Part shown: positions 1 to 11,368 of the stretch, in pieces
Layout of the letters: each line of letters starts with the position of its first letter
Numbering within the stretch: the first letter of the stretch is position 1
Origin: Paenibacillus aceti
Lineage (GTDB): Bacteria; Bacillota; Bacilli; Paenibacillales; Paenibacillaceae
Direction: 5' to 3'
DNA length: 64,000 nucleotides
Assembly: GCF_003614185.1 (NCBI RefSeq)
Contig: NZ_KZ987724.1
Span: forward strand, 4,214,568-4,278,567
Position numbers and translations under genes: made by a program
Notes under the pieces: generated by a model
Database searches by the model: none
The model's input: only the letters and a program-made list of their open reading frames with translations
Told to the model about the DNA's origin: nothing

Positions 1-250
1 CCCGGTAATAAGGCACCATATTCGCCTCAACATATTGTTGACCTGCAAAATAAACCGTACCCGCAAGCGCGATAGTCGCAACCGCACTAATAGCAATAAT
101 GCGGGTCTTGCTGCGGCGACGGCCTGCATCAGGATTGGCCTCTTGGTGCTCGGACATCTCTTGATCGCTTTCCGGGCGACTATGATCTATGGACGCACCT
201 TCTTGCTTCCCGCGCCATAGTTGCCACCGTTTTCCCCTGAAACCTCTCAT
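1..250 (-). CDS. M23 family metallopeptidase, N-terminal fragment
   Basis: The gene runs off the left edge; only about 83 N-terminal residues are present. After a basic, charged cytoplasmic segment there is one membrane anchor (about residues 50-70, ISAVATIALAGTVYFAG) followed by QQYVEANMVPYYR. The pattern GxQYxxANxxPYY just after a signal anchor is what I recall from Paenibacillus M23 peptidoglycan endopeptidases with LysM/G5 domains encoded beside the walRK locus near purA; the catalytic part is outside the window. The start is the ATG at 250, preceded by GGAG eight bases upstream. The family assignment rests on this short segment and on position, not on catalytic residues. Confidence 0.55.
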   Translation of the reverse strand, partial: MRGFRGKRWQLWRGKQEGASIDHSRPESDQEMSEHQEANPDAGRRRSKTRIIAISAVATIALAGTVYFAGQQYVEANMVPYYR

Positions 251-362
251 ATTGATCTCCTTTTCAATCGACTATATACGACATCAAATAGTATCAAAAT
301 TTTAACCATTTACAACTATTTAATACTTTATCATAGCCAGGTAAGGGATTTCAACTCGCGCC

Positions 363-407
363 AAAAACACCGAAACCCCACATACAATGCGGGTTTTCAG
401 TGTTTTT
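363..407 (-). terminator. Terminator of the 489-1265 gene
   Basis: Inverted repeat AAAACAC/GTGTTTT extended by GAAA-CCC/GGGTTTTC, followed on the minus strand by TTTTTGG. It lies between the 3' end of the minus-strand gene at 489 and the start of the peptidase gene at 250. Confidence 0.65.
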
Positions 408-488
408 CATATAATTGGCATGTTTAATATATAATTTACAATTGTGCTAACATTGTCGAGATCCCCGGCCAAAAAATCCATAAATAAG

Positions 489-1265
489 CTATTTTTTTAA
501 TATATTCATCATTTTCGTATATTCCGTCTTATCCAAGTATTTGGACAAAATTTGCTCGATCTCTATCAATTCCTTCTCCGTTAACCCATCTTCCATCGAC
601 TCGGTCAACTTCTGCATCTCTTCCTGAGGAAGTCTCGTCATTAAGATCTTGAACACTTCCTCCTTCTCCTGATCTGGAATTTCATCCTTCTTCGCAATCA
701 GGTCCTCCGGCGTAACCAGCACATTGCCCTGCTGTCCTGCGGCATTCTGCTCCGCTTGAGAGGATATACCTCCCATCGCAGCTACCGAATCTTCCGGCGG
801 CTGATCCGTCTGATCCTGATCCGCCCCCGCTGGCTTGTCAGCTCCAGCTTGATCACCTCCGGTAGTCCCGCCGCCGTCGGATGCCCCTGCATGCGAATCA
901 GAGCCACCACCAGAGCCCGTCTCTAAGCCGCCCACCGCTTCTCCGCCATTACTAGTACCGGAGGACTTTTTCGGGTCAGAATCCCCCCCTACCGTGCTTC
1001 TATGGAGATCAGCTAGCGAATCCTGGGCAACCTCCTTCTTATTGCTTATATTACTACCACCCTTGCTATCTCCCTTACTTCCGAACCCAAGCATTCCTTT
1101 GACCATACCGCCCAAAGTCGGAGCTTCATTGGCCATCGGTATATTATAGCTGCTCAGCAATGACTGAACATACGAATTGACGACATAGCCTGTCGTCATC
1201 ACCGTCAGCAAGCTTATGACAATAGCTGTAATAGATAACTTGAATAGCCGCCACATCCACTTCAT
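489..1265 (-). CDS. Hypothetical membrane-anchored protein with low-complexity linker
   Basis: A 258-residue protein. Start chosen at the ATG at 1265 because AGGAGG stands six bases upstream; the frame stays open about 20 codons further but has no ribosome site there. It has one N-terminal membrane segment (about residues 6-27), a Gly/Ser/Asp/Gln-rich disordered stretch (about 55-175) and an acidic, helical C-terminus (about 180-258, EEVFKILMTRLPQEEM...). Most of it is therefore expected outside the membrane. It sits between purA and the M23 peptidase, so a cell-envelope role is possible, but I do not recognise a family. Confidence 0.7.
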   Translation of the reverse strand: MKWMWRLFKLSITAIVISLLTVMTTGYVVNSYVQSLLSSYNIPMANEAPTLGGMVKGMLGFGSKGDSKGGSNISNKKEVAQDSLADLHRSTVGGDSDPKKSSGTSNGGEAVGGLETGSGGGSDSHAGASDGGGTTGGDQAGADKPAGADQDQTDQPPEDSVAAMGGISSQAEQNAAGQQGNVLVTPEDLIAKKDEIPDQEKEEVFKILMTRLPQEEMQKLTESMEDGLTEKELIEIEQILSKYLDKTEYTKMMNILKK

Positions 1266-1460
1266 TCTCTTTCCTCCTTCTAGCCTACCTACCGCCCTAT
1301 TCTTCTGTTCTCGGCATTCTATCATCAGTATGGACGGCAGATGGAGAATTCAACCGCTAGGATTCAACATTAAATCCTGACGATCGTCTCAGGGACATGG
1401 CGCATGAAGTCTAAGGAAACTCCATATCTCTATTCTCGCCAAAACATGAGTAAATCAAAT

Positions 1461-1595
1461 CTAACGAAATTACAGATCGTTATTGGCGCTAAAAACGGGC
1501 ACAAAGTAGCTAAATCCGCTATATAGCGATGCCCTGTTTCGTTACGATTTTTAATCGGCCTTTTGGGCGTAAATAGCGATATCCAGTTTCGTTAG
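1461..1595. repeat. Dispersed intergenic repeat, TAGCGAT...GTTTCGTTA family
   Basis: Three related copies of an approximately 21-bp motif lie in the purA 3' intergenic region: CTAACGAAATTACAGATCGT at 1461 (inverted), TAGCGATGCCCTGTTTCGTT at 1524 and TAGCGATATCCAGTTTCGTT at 1574. The first two face each other and so form an imperfect inverted repeat. Related copies occur at 18691-18775. Nothing coding is evident in 1326-1626. Confidence 0.7.
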
Positions 1596-1626
1596 AAGCG
1601 GCCGCCACGGCACACAGGACCATGCC

Positions 1627-1671
1627 AAAAAGCCGCTCCAAGAGAGGACTAATCCCCCCCTTGAAGCGGCT
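1627..1671 (-). terminator. purA terminator
   Basis: AGCCGCTCCAAG (1631) pairs with CTTGAAGCGGCT (1660) with one mismatch; the minus strand then reads TTTTTGG. It lies directly downstream of purA. Confidence 0.75.
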
Positions 1672-1698
1672 ATAAAAGTACCCTTGTATCGCGCTCGC

Positions 1699-3144
<1,446 letters not shown>

Positions 3145-3198
3145 GGATTATGGAAGATGTTCACTATTCATATATTATTATACCCTGAATTAACCTAT

Positions 3199-4563
3199 TT
3201 ATCCGGCAAACGCATCCGAATGGGCACGTTCATAATTTGCAAATTTATTGAAGTTCTTCAAGAACACAAGCTCTACCGTACCGACAGGGCCATTCCGCTG
3301 CTTCGCGATAATGATCTCGATAATATTCTTCTTCTCCGTCTCCTGATTGTAGTAATCATCACGGTATAAGAAGGCAACGATATCGGCATCCTGCTCGATG
3401 GAACCCGATTCCCGAAGGTCAGACATCATCGGACGCTTGTCCTGACGCTGCTCCACACCCCGGCTTAGCTGAGACAGAGCGATGACCGGAACCTCTAGCT
3501 CCCGGGCAATCTGCTTCAGCGTACGGGAAATTTCCGAGACCTCCTGCTGGCGATTCTCGCCGGGCTTGCCCCGCCCATGAATGAGCTGGAGATAATCGAT
3601 CACGATCATACCAAGCCCCTTCTCTTTCTTCAAACGGCGGCATTTGGAGCGTATATCCGCTACCGTGACCCCCGGGGTATCATCGATATAAATCTCGGCC
3701 TCAGACAGGGCTGCAATCCCCATCGTCAGCTTGGACCAATCTTCATCGCTCTTGAAATCTCCGGTCCGCATCACGCCCGCATCAAGATTGGCTTCAGCGC
3801 AGATCATCCGCTGAACCAGCTGAGGGGCCGACATTTCCAGACTGAATATAGCCACGGTCTCCTTGGCCCGTACCGCCACGTTCTGGGCGATGTTCAGGGC
3901 GAAGGCCGTCTTCCCGACAGAAGGACGAGCCGCCACGATAATGAGATCGTTGCGCTGGAAGCCGGAGGTCATCTTATCCAGATCGACGAAGCCGGAAGGA
4001 ATTCCTGTCGTCGTCCCTTTATTCTGATGCAGTACCTCTACACGGTCGAATACTTCCATCAATACATCGCGGATGGCAATGAAGCCACTGCCTGAACGGC
4101 GGTTTGATATTTCCAGAATACGCCGCTCGGCATCGCTTAATAGCGCTGAGACATCCTCACCGCCGGTATATCCCTCGCTCACGATCTGAGTTGCCGTCCG
4201 GATCAGGCGCCGGAGCATCGACTTCTCTTCAATAATCCGTGCATAATATTCCACATTCGCGGCTGTAGGAACGGCATGAGCAAGCTTCGCTAAATAGCTC
4301 ACACCGCCGGTATCCTCGAGTTCACCCCGGTCCTGCAGGCGTGAGGTCAGCGTGACCAGGTCGATCGGCTGACCTTCCTCGCCCAGCTGTACCATCGCCT
4401 CATAGATCAATTGATGGGGCTTATCATAGAAATCCTCGGTCCTCACCCGCTCCATGGCGGTAATTAACGCTTCGGACTGAAGCAGTATCGCTCCGAGCAC
4501 GGCCTGTTCTGCCTCCAGATTTTGCGGGGGGATCCGGTCGTAAAACAGATCTGTGCTGCTCAT
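3199..4563 (-). CDS. dnaB: Replicative DNA helicase DnaB
   Basis: Hexameric 5'-3' helicase of the replication fork (called dnaC in B. subtilis). The 454 residues show the N-terminal helical domain (about 12-115) with the IPPQNLEAEQAVLGAIL opening, then the RecA-like domain: Walker A ARPSVGKT at about 212-219, the MIVIDYLQLI Walker B strand and the LSQLSRGVE(Q)R motif. It starts one base from the rplI stop and is co-oriented with rplI and gdpP, the conserved Bacillales arrangement. Length and motifs are normal. Confidence 0.97.
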   Translation of the reverse strand: MSSTDLFYDRIPPQNLEAEQAVLGAILLQSEALITAMERVRTEDFYDKPHQLIYEAMVQLGEEGQPIDLVTLTSRLQDRGELEDTGGVSYLAKLAHAVPTAANVEYYARIIEEKSMLRRLIRTATQIVSEGYTGGEDVSALLSDAERRILEISNRRSGSGFIAIRDVLMEVFDRVEVLHQNKGTTTGIPSGFVDLDKMTSGFQRNDLIIVAARPSVGKTAFALNIAQNVAVRAKETVAIFSLEMSAPQLVQRMICAEANLDAGVMRTGDFKSDEDWSKLTMGIAALSEAEIYIDDTPGVTVADIRSKCRRLKKEKGLGMIVIDYLQLIHGRGKPGENRQQEVSEISRTLKQIARELEVPVIALSQLSRGVEQRQDKRPMMSDLRESGSIEQDADIVAFLYRDDYYNQETEKKNIIEIIIAKQRNGPVGTVELVFLKNFNKFANYERAHSDAFAG

Positions 4564-4564
4564 T

Positions 4565-5008
4565 TTATTCCTCCGTTACATGAACCTTAAATGTTGCCTT
4601 TACCTCAGGATGAAGCTTCACACTAACCTGGGTTACACCAAGGTTGCGGATCGGCTCATCCAGCTCAATCTTACGCTTGTCTATCTTCACGCCAGCCTTG
4701 CCCATCGCTTCGGCTACCTGCTTGCTCGTTATAGCGCCGAACAACCGACCGCCTTCGCCAGCCTTCGCCTTCAGCTCTACGGTCATTTCCTCCAGCTTCT
4801 TACCAAGCGTGATCGCCTCTTGCTTCTCCTGCTCCTTGCGCTTCTGCTCAGCCGCTGTCTGGTGCTCCAGTGTTTTCACATTACCTTCCGTCGCGGGACG
4901 AACGAGTCCGCGCGGGATTAGAAAATTCGTTGCGTAGCCTTCTGAGACTTCCTTGATTTCCCCTTTTTTGCCTTGGCCCTTAACATCCTTCAAGAATATA
5001 ACCTTCAT
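4565..5008 (-). CDS. rplI: 50S ribosomal protein L9
   Basis: 147 residues with the typical [22 protein letters not shown]-terminus that binds 23S rRNA, a long connecting helix (about 40-75) and the C-terminal domain. Its ATG overlaps the gdpP stop (5005-5008, ATGA), suggesting translational coupling. It lies directly before dnaB. Confidence 0.97.
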   Translation of the reverse strand: MKVIFLKDVKGQGKKGEIKEVSEGYATNFLIPRGLVRPATEGNVKTLEHQTAAEQKRKEQEKQEAITLGKKLEEMTVELKAKAGEGGRLFGAITSKQVAEAMGKAGVKIDKRKIELDEPIRNLGVTQVSVKLHPEVKATFKVHVTEE

Positions 5009-6984
5009 TCGAATAACCCCTCTTCCTGATCTATTTGCTCCAGTACCTCAAGCAGCCTCTTCTCTGCATCGGCCTGGGTACCCTCTAACTGTGCTGCGGC
5101 GTTCGTTAAATGACCGCCGCCGCCAAGCCGCTCCATGACGACCTGGACATTCATACTCCCGAGTGAACGGGCGCTGATTCCTATCAGACCATCCGGGCGC
5201 TCGCTAATGACAAAGGAGGCGAGCACATTGGTCATATTCAGCAGCGTATCCGCTACTTGGGCAATCAGCATCTGCGGTATTTTGCGGTTAGGCTCGGTCA
5301 CAGCCAGAGCGACATGACCATAGATGATCTGCGCATGCTTGATAATATCCGCCTTGGCGATATATTCCTGCAGATCCTCCTTCAACAGCCGCTGTACCAT
5401 GACTGTATCTGCGCCCATGCGGCGCAGGAAGGCCGCGGCCTCAAATGTACGGGAGCCGGTATGAAGCGCAAAATGCTTCGTATCGACAGTAATCCCGGCC
5501 AGTAAAGCTGTAGCCTCCAGTTGACTGAGCTCTACCTTCTCATGGATATACTGTAGCAGCTCTGTCACTAGCTCAGAGGCCGAGGAAGCATACGGCTCCA
5601 GATATACCAATACCGCATCATTAATAAATTCTTCGCCGCGGCGATGGTGATCCACGACGACGACCCGCTTCGCGGTATGCACAAGCCTTGGCTCGATGGT
5701 CAAGGACGGCTTATGCGTATCCACCAGCACGAGCAAGGTGTTCGGCGTCATCATGCTCAACGCCTGCTCTGGCGTAGCGAAGCGCCTCACCAAGGATTCA
5801 TCCTGCTGAATCCGGTCAAGAAGGCGCTTGATGCCCGGGTTCGGGCCGTCGAGGACGATATGGGACTCGACATTGAACATATCGGCGGCCTTCAGCACGC
5901 CGATCGAGGCGCCGATCACGTCAAAGTCAGGGACGCGATGGCCCATAATAATGACGCGGTCGCTCTCCTGCATCAGATCGCGCAGCGCATGCGCGATCAC
6001 CCGTGCGCGGACCCGCGTCCGCTTCTCTACGGCGCCGGTCTTGCCGCCGTAGAAGGACATGCGTTGACCCGCCTTCACAGCGGCTTGGTCACCGCCCCGG
6101 CCGAGAGCCATATCCAGACTGGACTGGGCTAATTCGCCCAGTTCACTCAGGCTCTCGGTGCCGAAGGCCAGGCCGATGCTCAGCGTCATCGGCACCTTCA
6201 GGTCCGCAGTCATCTCGCGGACCTCGTCCAGAATCACGAACCGGCTCTGTTCGAGCTGGTTCAGCGATTTCTGATTCATGACCATCAGATAACGCTCGGA
6301 GGACAGTCTGCGCAGATAGAGGCGATAATGCTTCGCCCAATCGGTGATCGCAGTCGCTACGCGAGCGATCAGAGCCGCTCGCTGCTGATCATCCATGCCC
6401 TGCGTAGCTTCATCGAGATTATCCAGCATCACGATGCCAAGCGCGACCTTCTCATTCTCGTAGCGCTCGCGCAGCCCAGCCAGCTCGGTCATGTCATGAA
6501 TATAGATGAGCCGCTCATCGGCATCGATGGTCAGCTCATAATGCCGCTCATTTACGACCACCTCGACCAGCGATTTACCATGATGATCCTTCTTATCATG
6601 CGTAAGCTGTGGCAGCGGGGGCAATAGCTCCGTTAGAGACGCCCCGACGACGCTATCCCGCCCGAACATTCCATTCACGAAGCGGTTATGCCATTCGACT
6701 GTGCGATCCTCGCCATAGAGCAGAAGGCCAAACGGCAAGCGACTCACCGCTTCGCCTTCTACCCGCTTGATCCGATAAGTCAGATCCGTCACATATTTCA
6801 CTAGCTCCTTGCGGAAGCGCCGCTCCGCTTGGAGCATCGTATAAGCTAATGCACCAACCAGGCAAAGGCTGACCAGACCGAGAATCCAGTTGTAATAAGA
6901 GATAAATATGACGAGCAGCAGCTCGAGCATAAATACCCATACCGTCTGATACCCATACCAACGTTTTTGCAGAAGATTAGGCAT
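5005..6984 (-). CDS. gdpP: Cyclic-di-AMP phosphodiesterase GdpP
   Basis: Membrane phosphodiesterase that hydrolyses c-di-AMP to 5'-pApA (YybT family). In the 659 residues I see two N-terminal membrane segments (about 12-50), a PAS-like region (about 70-165), a degenerate GGDEF domain (about 170-310) and a DHH/DHHA1 module. DHH motif residues are GHRVPDFD (348-355), VDTHKP (421-426) and VVDHHRRG (443-450); the C-terminal GGGGHxxAA-type loop is [12 protein letters not shown]. All metal-binding positions look intact. Co-oriented upstream is a YybS-like gene (12-bp gap), as in B. subtilis. A two-CBS protein 1.4 kb upstream could be a c-di-AMP receptor, which is inference. Confidence 0.95.
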   Translation of the reverse strand: MPNLLQKRWYGYQTVWVFMLELLLVIFISYYNWILGLVSLCLVGALAYTMLQAERRFRKELVKYVTDLTYRIKRVEGEAVSRLPFGLLLYGEDRTVEWHNRFVNGMFGRDSVVGASLTELLPPLPQLTHDKKDHHGKSLVEVVVNERHYELTIDADERLIYIHDMTELAGLRERYENEKVALGIVMLDNLDEATQGMDDQQRAALIARVATAITDWAKHYRLYLRRLSSERYLMVMNQKSLNQLEQSRFVILDEVREMTADLKVPMTLSIGLAFGTESLSELGELAQSSLDMALGRGGDQAAVKAGQRMSFYGGKTGAVEKRTRVRARVIAHALRDLMQESDRVIIMGHRVPDFDVIGASIGVLKAADMFNVESHIVLDGPNPGIKRLLDRIQQDESLVRRFATPEQALSMMTPNTLLVLVDTHKPSLTIEPRLVHTAKRVVVVDHHRRGEEFINDAVLVYLEPYASSASELVTELLQYIHEKVELSQLEATALLAGITVDTKHFALHTGSRTFEAAAFLRRMGADTVMVQRLLKEDLQEYIAKADIIKHAQIIYGHVALAVTEPNRKIPQMLIAQVADTLLNMTNVLASFVISERPDGLIGISARSLGSMNVQVVMERLGGGGHLTNAAAQLEGTQADAEKRLLEVLEQIDQEEGLFE

Positions 6985-6995
6985 TCCTTTTCACC

Positions 6996-7922
6996 CTATC
7001 GTTTTGATTTCGTAATCATGTCACGCAGTGGAAAAGCAATGTCCGCGATCCCGATAAGCCATAGTGGCAGCAGCGGTATGAATACCATAACAATGACGAG
7101 CAGGACGGGGAATACTGGATTCCACTTACGTTGATAAGCTATGAAAAAGAAGAGGCTAGCCGCCTGAATCATAAATAAGAACTGTAATAATGGTATTAAA
7201 TTAAGTATAATCGTGCCCAGAAATCCTTGTCTGATCGCTGCGCCGCCCAATAATTCAAGCAATAGAGCGATTAAATAATACCAAATCAGAGAGCGCGGCA
7301 ACCGCCAATTTCGGAATGCCGGCATTTTTGGAACGATCAGCCCCATGCTGCCGAGCGTCGGGCGTGAAATCGCCTGAGTTACAGCCGAAATAGCGAGCGA
7401 GCAAACAATCAGTGTAAACGGAAGCAAGCGTACGGTTAAACTGGAGAATTGCTGAATCATCTCCTGCGACCATACGATACTGCTACCCAGCGAGCTATCC
7501 GCCATATTCCTGAACGGGTCCATCGCTGTATTAATCATATCTTCAATAGCCCATGACAAATTAAAATTAAACATGACCGTACTAATTAGCAGCACCAGCA
7601 GAAATTCTACCAATATCGTGCCTGCTCCCATCATTACTGTTCGGAAAGCAGGTGCCCGCTTCTTATATAACTCTCCCATCACGATCGATGGAACGATAAA
7701 ATACAGGGCCTGCAATAGAATGATCGGTCCGCACAGAAGAGCCGCCAGAATCCATGCCGGTACGATATGCAGCAGGAACGACCGCCTCGATAAAATGGAA
7801 TAGAGCAGAACGGTCGGAACCAAGAGAAAAAATACCGTAACCACAGCAAGTGGAGTAGCTAATGATAATAGGAGCAGTAAATAAACAACGCTCCAAGCGA
7901 CCGATGTCCAGCGCAGTTTCAA
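6996..7922 (-). CDS. YybS family membrane protein (DUF2232)
   Basis: 308 residues, almost wholly hydrophobic with about eight membrane segments, matching the YybS/DUF2232 family found beside gdpP in Bacillales. Its function is not established. I chose the TTG at 7922 (MKLRWTSVAWS...) because AGGTGA stands seven bases upstream and the upstream gene ends at 7930; an earlier TTG eleven codons upstream lies inside that gene and lacks a ribosome site. It is one of several TTG/GTG starts in this window. Confidence 0.85.
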   Translation of the reverse strand: MKLRWTSVAWSVVYLLLLLSLATPLAVVTVFFLLVPTVLLYSILSRRSFLLHIVPAWILAALLCGPIILLQALYFIVPSIVMGELYKKRAPAFRTVMMGAGTILVEFLLVLLISTVMFNFNLSWAIEDMINTAMDPFRNMADSSLGSSIVWSQEMIQQFSSLTVRLLPFTLIVCSLAISAVTQAISRPTLGSMGLIVPKMPAFRNWRLPRSLIWYYLIALLLELLGGAAIRQGFLGTIILNLIPLLQFLFMIQAASLFFFIAYQRKWNPVFPVLLVIVMVFIPLLPLWLIGIADIAFPLRDMITKSKR

Positions 7923-7929
7923 AATAGGT

Positions 7930-8232
7930 TCACCTCTTACGCATATGATCTTCAAGTGTAGAAATATCCTGATACCAATCCTCGAGCTGATGTCCGTCTT
8001 GTTGATGCTTCTTTAACTTCTCCAAAATCGAATCATCTAAATCCCGATAAGAAATCCCCAGCCTGCGTCCCAGTACATAACTGCTGACGACCAAGCTAGC
8101 CAGGCTATCCGTTATCCGTGTCGTGCTGCCTTCCCACAATGCCTTGAATAAACGGGATACGTGATCGACTACTTCCGTTTTGAGCCATTCAATCACCTTG
8201 GCGCGTTTGGCCACATCCATTTCCTTGTGCAT
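7930..8232 (-). CDS. MazG-like family protein
   Basis: 100 residues (MHKEMDVAKRAKVIEWLKTE...). The helical pattern with VDHVSRLFKALWEGS and SLASLVVSSYVLGRRLGI matches the MazG-like family (Pfam12643 type) that Paenibacillus and Bacillus carry next to yybS. MazG proteins hydrolyse nucleoside triphosphates, but this short version lacks a clear EExxE metal-binding set, so activity is unproven. Start: ATG 8232, nine bases after GGAGG. The gap to the yybS-like gene is 7 bp, so the two are probably co-translated. Confidence 0.8.
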   Translation of the reverse strand: MHKEMDVAKRAKVIEWLKTEVVDHVSRLFKALWEGSTTRITDSLASLVVSSYVLGRRLGISYRDLDDSILEKLKKHQQDGHQLEDWYQDISTLEDHMRKR

Positions 8233-8334
8233 GGCAGACAGCCTCCACCCTTCCCCCAAAAAACTTGTACTCTTCATTATAGCATAATGCAATTAGGCCT
8301 ATCGTTGCAAACCGTATAAGAGGTGCCATGTGAT

Positions 8335-8763
8335 TTATTTATTGACTACAGAATCATCTCTGGTGACGAATTTCTCGCAATATTCTATGATCTGGCTGCG
8401 GCGAACAATACCGATGAATCGCCCCATATCATCAACGACAGGGACAAAATTTTGCACCTTGGCCAGATTAATTAAATCCTCCATATCGGCATCAATCGAG
8501 ACAGGCTTATTATCCATCCGCAGCGGCACATCCTCCAGATAGAATTTTGAAGCGTTCTCAAAATTAACCTTGCCGTCCGAATTTTTCATATACCAGAGCA
8601 GATCGCCCTCCGTGACCGTTCCGACATATTCTCCATTGTGACCGATAATTGGAACCGCCGTATACCTGTGATATTCCATCCGCTCCAATGTCTGCCTTAG
8701 CGTTGAATCTACTCTCACCGCAGCTACATCATTCTTCGGCAATAGAAAAAACGCGATATTCAT
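8335..8763 (-). CDS. Two-CBS-domain protein
   Basis: 142 residues made of two CBS motifs: residues about 10-60 (DVAAVRVDSTLRQTLERMEY ... YVGTVTEGDLL) and about 75-135 (VSIDADMEDLINLAKVQNFVPVVDDMGRFIGIVRRSQII). CBS pairs bind adenine nucleotides. The length and layout resemble the DarB/CbpB c-di-AMP receptors of Bacillus and Listeria; with gdpP in the same gene cluster this is a reasonable but untested idea. Start: ATG 8763 behind GGAGG; an upstream in-frame ATG was rejected for lack of a ribosome site. Confidence 0.8.
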   Translation of the reverse strand: MNIAFFLLPKNDVAAVRVDSTLRQTLERMEYHRYTAVPIIGHNGEYVGTVTEGDLLWYMKNSDGKVNFENASKFYLEDVPLRMDNKPVSIDADMEDLINLAKVQNFVPVVDDMGRFIGIVRRSQIIEYCEKFVTRDDSVVNK

Positions 8764-8887
8764 ACGAGTGAAATCCTCCTCTATTCTCTTCATACTCCCC
8801 AGTTTAGGGATGATTATAAGCATTAGCAATACGTATTAATACAATCTTCGCTCCGATTATTTCAATGGGCTCTCCATCGCGACAAAT

Positions 8888-8911
8888 CGGCAGCCGGGAA
8901 CCGGACTGCCG
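8888..8911 (-). terminator. Hairpin downstream of the LCP gene
   Basis: CGGCAG-CCGG ... CCGG-A-CTGCCG forms a strong stem 58 bp after the LCP stop. The minus-strand U-tract is weak (ATTTGT), so termination is only probable. Confidence 0.45.
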
Positions 8912-8968
8912 AAATATAAAGTTGCTTATAAGAATAGATATGATTACTGTGATGCTGAAATGTGCTTA

Positions 8969-10051
8969 TTATTGCGCTGCTGCAGAATTATCCGCTTCAG
9001 ATTCAGATTCATTACGGGACTCCGGTAAGAGCAATTGCTCCGGCTTCGTATCTGGGTCCGCCCAACTGTCGATCATTTGCTTGGCGAACTCAAGATCCTC
9101 TTTATTTACAGCATCATAATAAACGCCATTCTTGCGGAAGCCCTCGCCCATGATCGTGAACCCTTTGATCGTCGGCGAATCGCCTAACATGACTTGCTTG
9201 GACAGATCGATAATCTGGCTCGGCATCATATCGGTCTTGAAATTCTCGCCCATCAGATCCATTAAATCAGGAATCTTCGAGACCTGGTCCAGCTTCATCA
9301 TCCGATTCACAATCGCATTCAGGAAGATTTGATGCCGCCCTGTCCGGTTGAAGTCACTATCCTCGCGGTATCTTACATAATTCAAGGCCTCTTCCCCGCT
9401 ATAAATCGGTTTATTCGCCTTGATTGTGAACTTCTCGTGATACTTCTGCTTATTGACGATATCCTTCGTAATCGGCAGTTCAACTCCGCCTAAAGCGTCA
9501 ACCACATCACGCAGTCCATGGAAATTGATCGCGGCATAATAATCCACGGGATGATCTAGCAGTCCTGTAACGGTGTCTTTGGCCATTTTCGCTCCGCCGA
9601 AGGCATAAGCATGGTTGATTTTATCCTCACTGCCTTTACCTACAATCTCGGTATAAGTATCCCGAGGGATCGAGACGAGCAGCACCCGGGATTCCTCTGG
9701 ACGGACGACCGCATAGATCATCGTATCCGAACGAGCCGGTTCATTATCCCGCTGGTCCACGCCCAGAAGCAGCATGCTGAACGGCTTGAACTTCTCCTCG
9801 ACTGACACCTGTTGAGGCTCCTTCTCCTCCTCGACCGGAGCGTAGGATTTCTCCAGCTTCTTCTCCACCTGGCCCGACAGGAACAGATCGAAGGCCACGA
9901 CCGTCAGCTCTTTCCTGAAGATATATCCTCCTACCCCAACGACTAGAAGCACCGCCAGTGCAATCAGCGCCCGTTTACCTAGATTACGCTTTTTGGACTT
10001 GGCCTTGGATGATTTGGCTTTATTTTTTAAATGTTGTTTTCGTTCTAGCAT
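8969..10051 (-). CDS. LytR-CpsA-Psr (LCP) family cell-wall ligase
   Basis: LCP enzymes attach teichoic acids or other anionic polymers to peptidoglycan at the outer membrane face. The 360-residue protein has a Lys/Ser-rich cytoplasmic tail (1-26), one membrane segment (about 28-44) and an LCP domain (about 90-250) with LLLGVDQRDNEPARSDTMI, VSIPRDTYTEI, KINHAYAFGG and LNYVRYREDSDFNRTGRHQ, which carry the conserved Asp/Arg residues that bind the pyrophosphate lipid. A glutamate/asparagine-rich tail ends the protein. Start: ATG 10051 with GGAGG ten bases upstream. It is monocistronic between two terminator-like hairpins. Confidence 0.93.
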   Translation of the reverse strand: MLERKQHLKNKAKSSKAKSKKRNLGKRALIALAVLLVVGVGGYIFRKELTVVAFDLFLSGQVEKKLEKSYAPVEEEKEPQQVSVEEKFKPFSMLLLGVDQRDNEPARSDTMIYAVVRPEESRVLLVSIPRDTYTEIVGKGSEDKINHAYAFGGAKMAKDTVTGLLDHPVDYYAAINFHGLRDVVDALGGVELPITKDIVNKQKYHEKFTIKANKPIYSGEEALNYVRYREDSDFNRTGRHQIFLNAIVNRMMKLDQVSKIPDLMDLMGENFKTDMMPSQIIDLSKQVMLGDSPTIKGFTIMGEGFRKNGVYYDAVNKEDLEFAKQMIDSWADPDTKPEQLLLPESRNESESEADNSAAAQ

Positions 10052-10284
10052 CTTTGCCTCCAGATTTAAAAAAGTTAAATTAGACCGCTCATGATCTCTT
10101 CTTAATTACTGCGCACCCTAATCCTTATTATTGTAAACGGATATCTAGCGAAAAAAGCTACAAAAAAGACACGTTCCTCTTTTAAAGCAAAAAAATATTC
10201 TATCGTCTCGTAATATATCATATTTTGGAATTTGGATACAACTTCGCTTATTACACTGAGCTTACAATCTGCATAATAATAGCA

Positions 10285-10315
10285 AAGGCCTTGCTCTATT
10301 AATAGAGTAGGCCTT
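10285..10315 (-). terminator. opp operon terminator (possibly bidirectional)
   Basis: AAGGCCT ... AGGCCTT with inner CTCTA/TAGAG stem and TTAA loop, 54 bp after the ATPase gene. U-rich runs follow on both sides. The rest of 10052-10284 contains no gene and must hold the LCP promoter; a TACAAT -10-like hexamer is visible near 10131 without a good -35. Confidence 0.7.
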
Positions 10316-10368
10316 ATCTCTTTTCCATAAATTTTATGTTGTCTAACTATGAAACTGGCTTCGCTTCA

Positions 10369-11364
10369 TTATCCCAGTGGATAATGGCAAGCTACCTGCC
10401 GTCCGGGAACAACCTCAGTTAATTGAGGCTCTACTTCAGAGCATTTGCTCTGGGCGAAGGGACAGCGGGTATGAAAACGGCACCCGGAAGGCGGATTCGC
10501 TGGCGAAGGGACATCTCCCTGTAGCACGATCCGTTCCCGGCGATCACTAATTCTCGGCTTCGGAATTGCAGAGAGAAGCGCGGCGGTGTATGGATGCAGC
10601 GGCTTTGCGAATAAGCTCTCTGTCTCCCCGACCTCGACCAATTTACCGAGATACATCACACCAACCCGATCCGAAATATGTCGAACTACATTCAGACCGT
10701 GAGCGATAAATAGATAAGTCAGGCCCAAATCCTTCTGCAGCCTCATCAGCAGATTAATAACCTGGGACTGCACAGACACGTCCAAAGCTGATACAGCTTC
10801 ATCCGCTACGATAAACTTGGGATTCAGGGCAATTGCCCGGGCAATACCGATCCGCTGCCGTTGACCGCCGGAGAATTCATGCGGATACCGATTTCGTCTT
10901 GAAGCGTCAAGACCTACGAGCTCCATTAACCGTACGACCTCTCGATCGATCTCGTTACTGGACATACCGCGATGAATACGCAAAGGCTCACCGATAATAT
11001 TACGGACGTGGAAGCGCGGATTAAGCGATCCAAACGGATCTTGGAATATAATCTGCATTTCCTCACGCAAAGCTCTAAGCTCTCTAGAATTCATTGTCAG
11101 TAAATCCTGTCCATCGAAGTGGAGTTCGCCGCCCGTGGCATGCTGAAGCTGGAGAATCACCCGGCCCAGCGTGGATTTTCCACAGCCAGATTCACCCACC
11201 AAGCCGAAGGTCTCCCCTTGCTTGATCGTCAGCGAGACACCATCTACCGCCTTCACATGTCCTACAGTACGATTTAATATGCCTTTACGGATCGGAAAAT
11301 ATTTCTTGAGATTCTTGATTTCCACCAAATCTTTGGCCGGGGTCTCTTTCGTGACAATACTCAT
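10369..11364 (-). CDS. Oligopeptide/dipeptide ABC transporter ATP-binding protein (OppF/DppF type)
   Basis: 331-residue cytoplasmic ATPase of a peptide importer. Walker [10 protein letters not shown] at about 57-65, signature [14 protein letters not shown], Walker [13 protein letters not shown]. The C-terminal oligopeptide-transporter extension with [14 protein letters not shown] (cysteines that can hold an Fe-S cluster in this subfamily) is present. Last gene of a five-gene operon oppA-B-C-D-F, 4 bp after oppD. Substrate (oligo- or dipeptide) cannot be told from sequence. Confidence 0.93.
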   Translation of the reverse strand: MSIVTKETPAKDLVEIKNLKKYFPIRKGILNRTVGHVKAVDGVSLTIKQGETFGLVGESGCGKSTLGRVILQLQHATGGELHFDGQDLLTMNSRELRALREEMQIIFQDPFGSLNPRFHVRNIIGEPLRIHRGMSSNEIDREVVRLMELVGLDASRRNRYPHEFSGGQRQRIGIARAIALNPKFIVADEAVSALDVSVQSQVINLLMRLQKDLGLTYLFIAHGLNVVRHISDRVGVMYLGKLVEVGETESLFAKPLHPYTAALLSAIPKPRISDRRERIVLQGDVPSPANPPSGCRFHTRCPFAQSKCSEVEPQLTEVVPGRQVACHYPLG

Positions 11365-11368
11365 CTAT

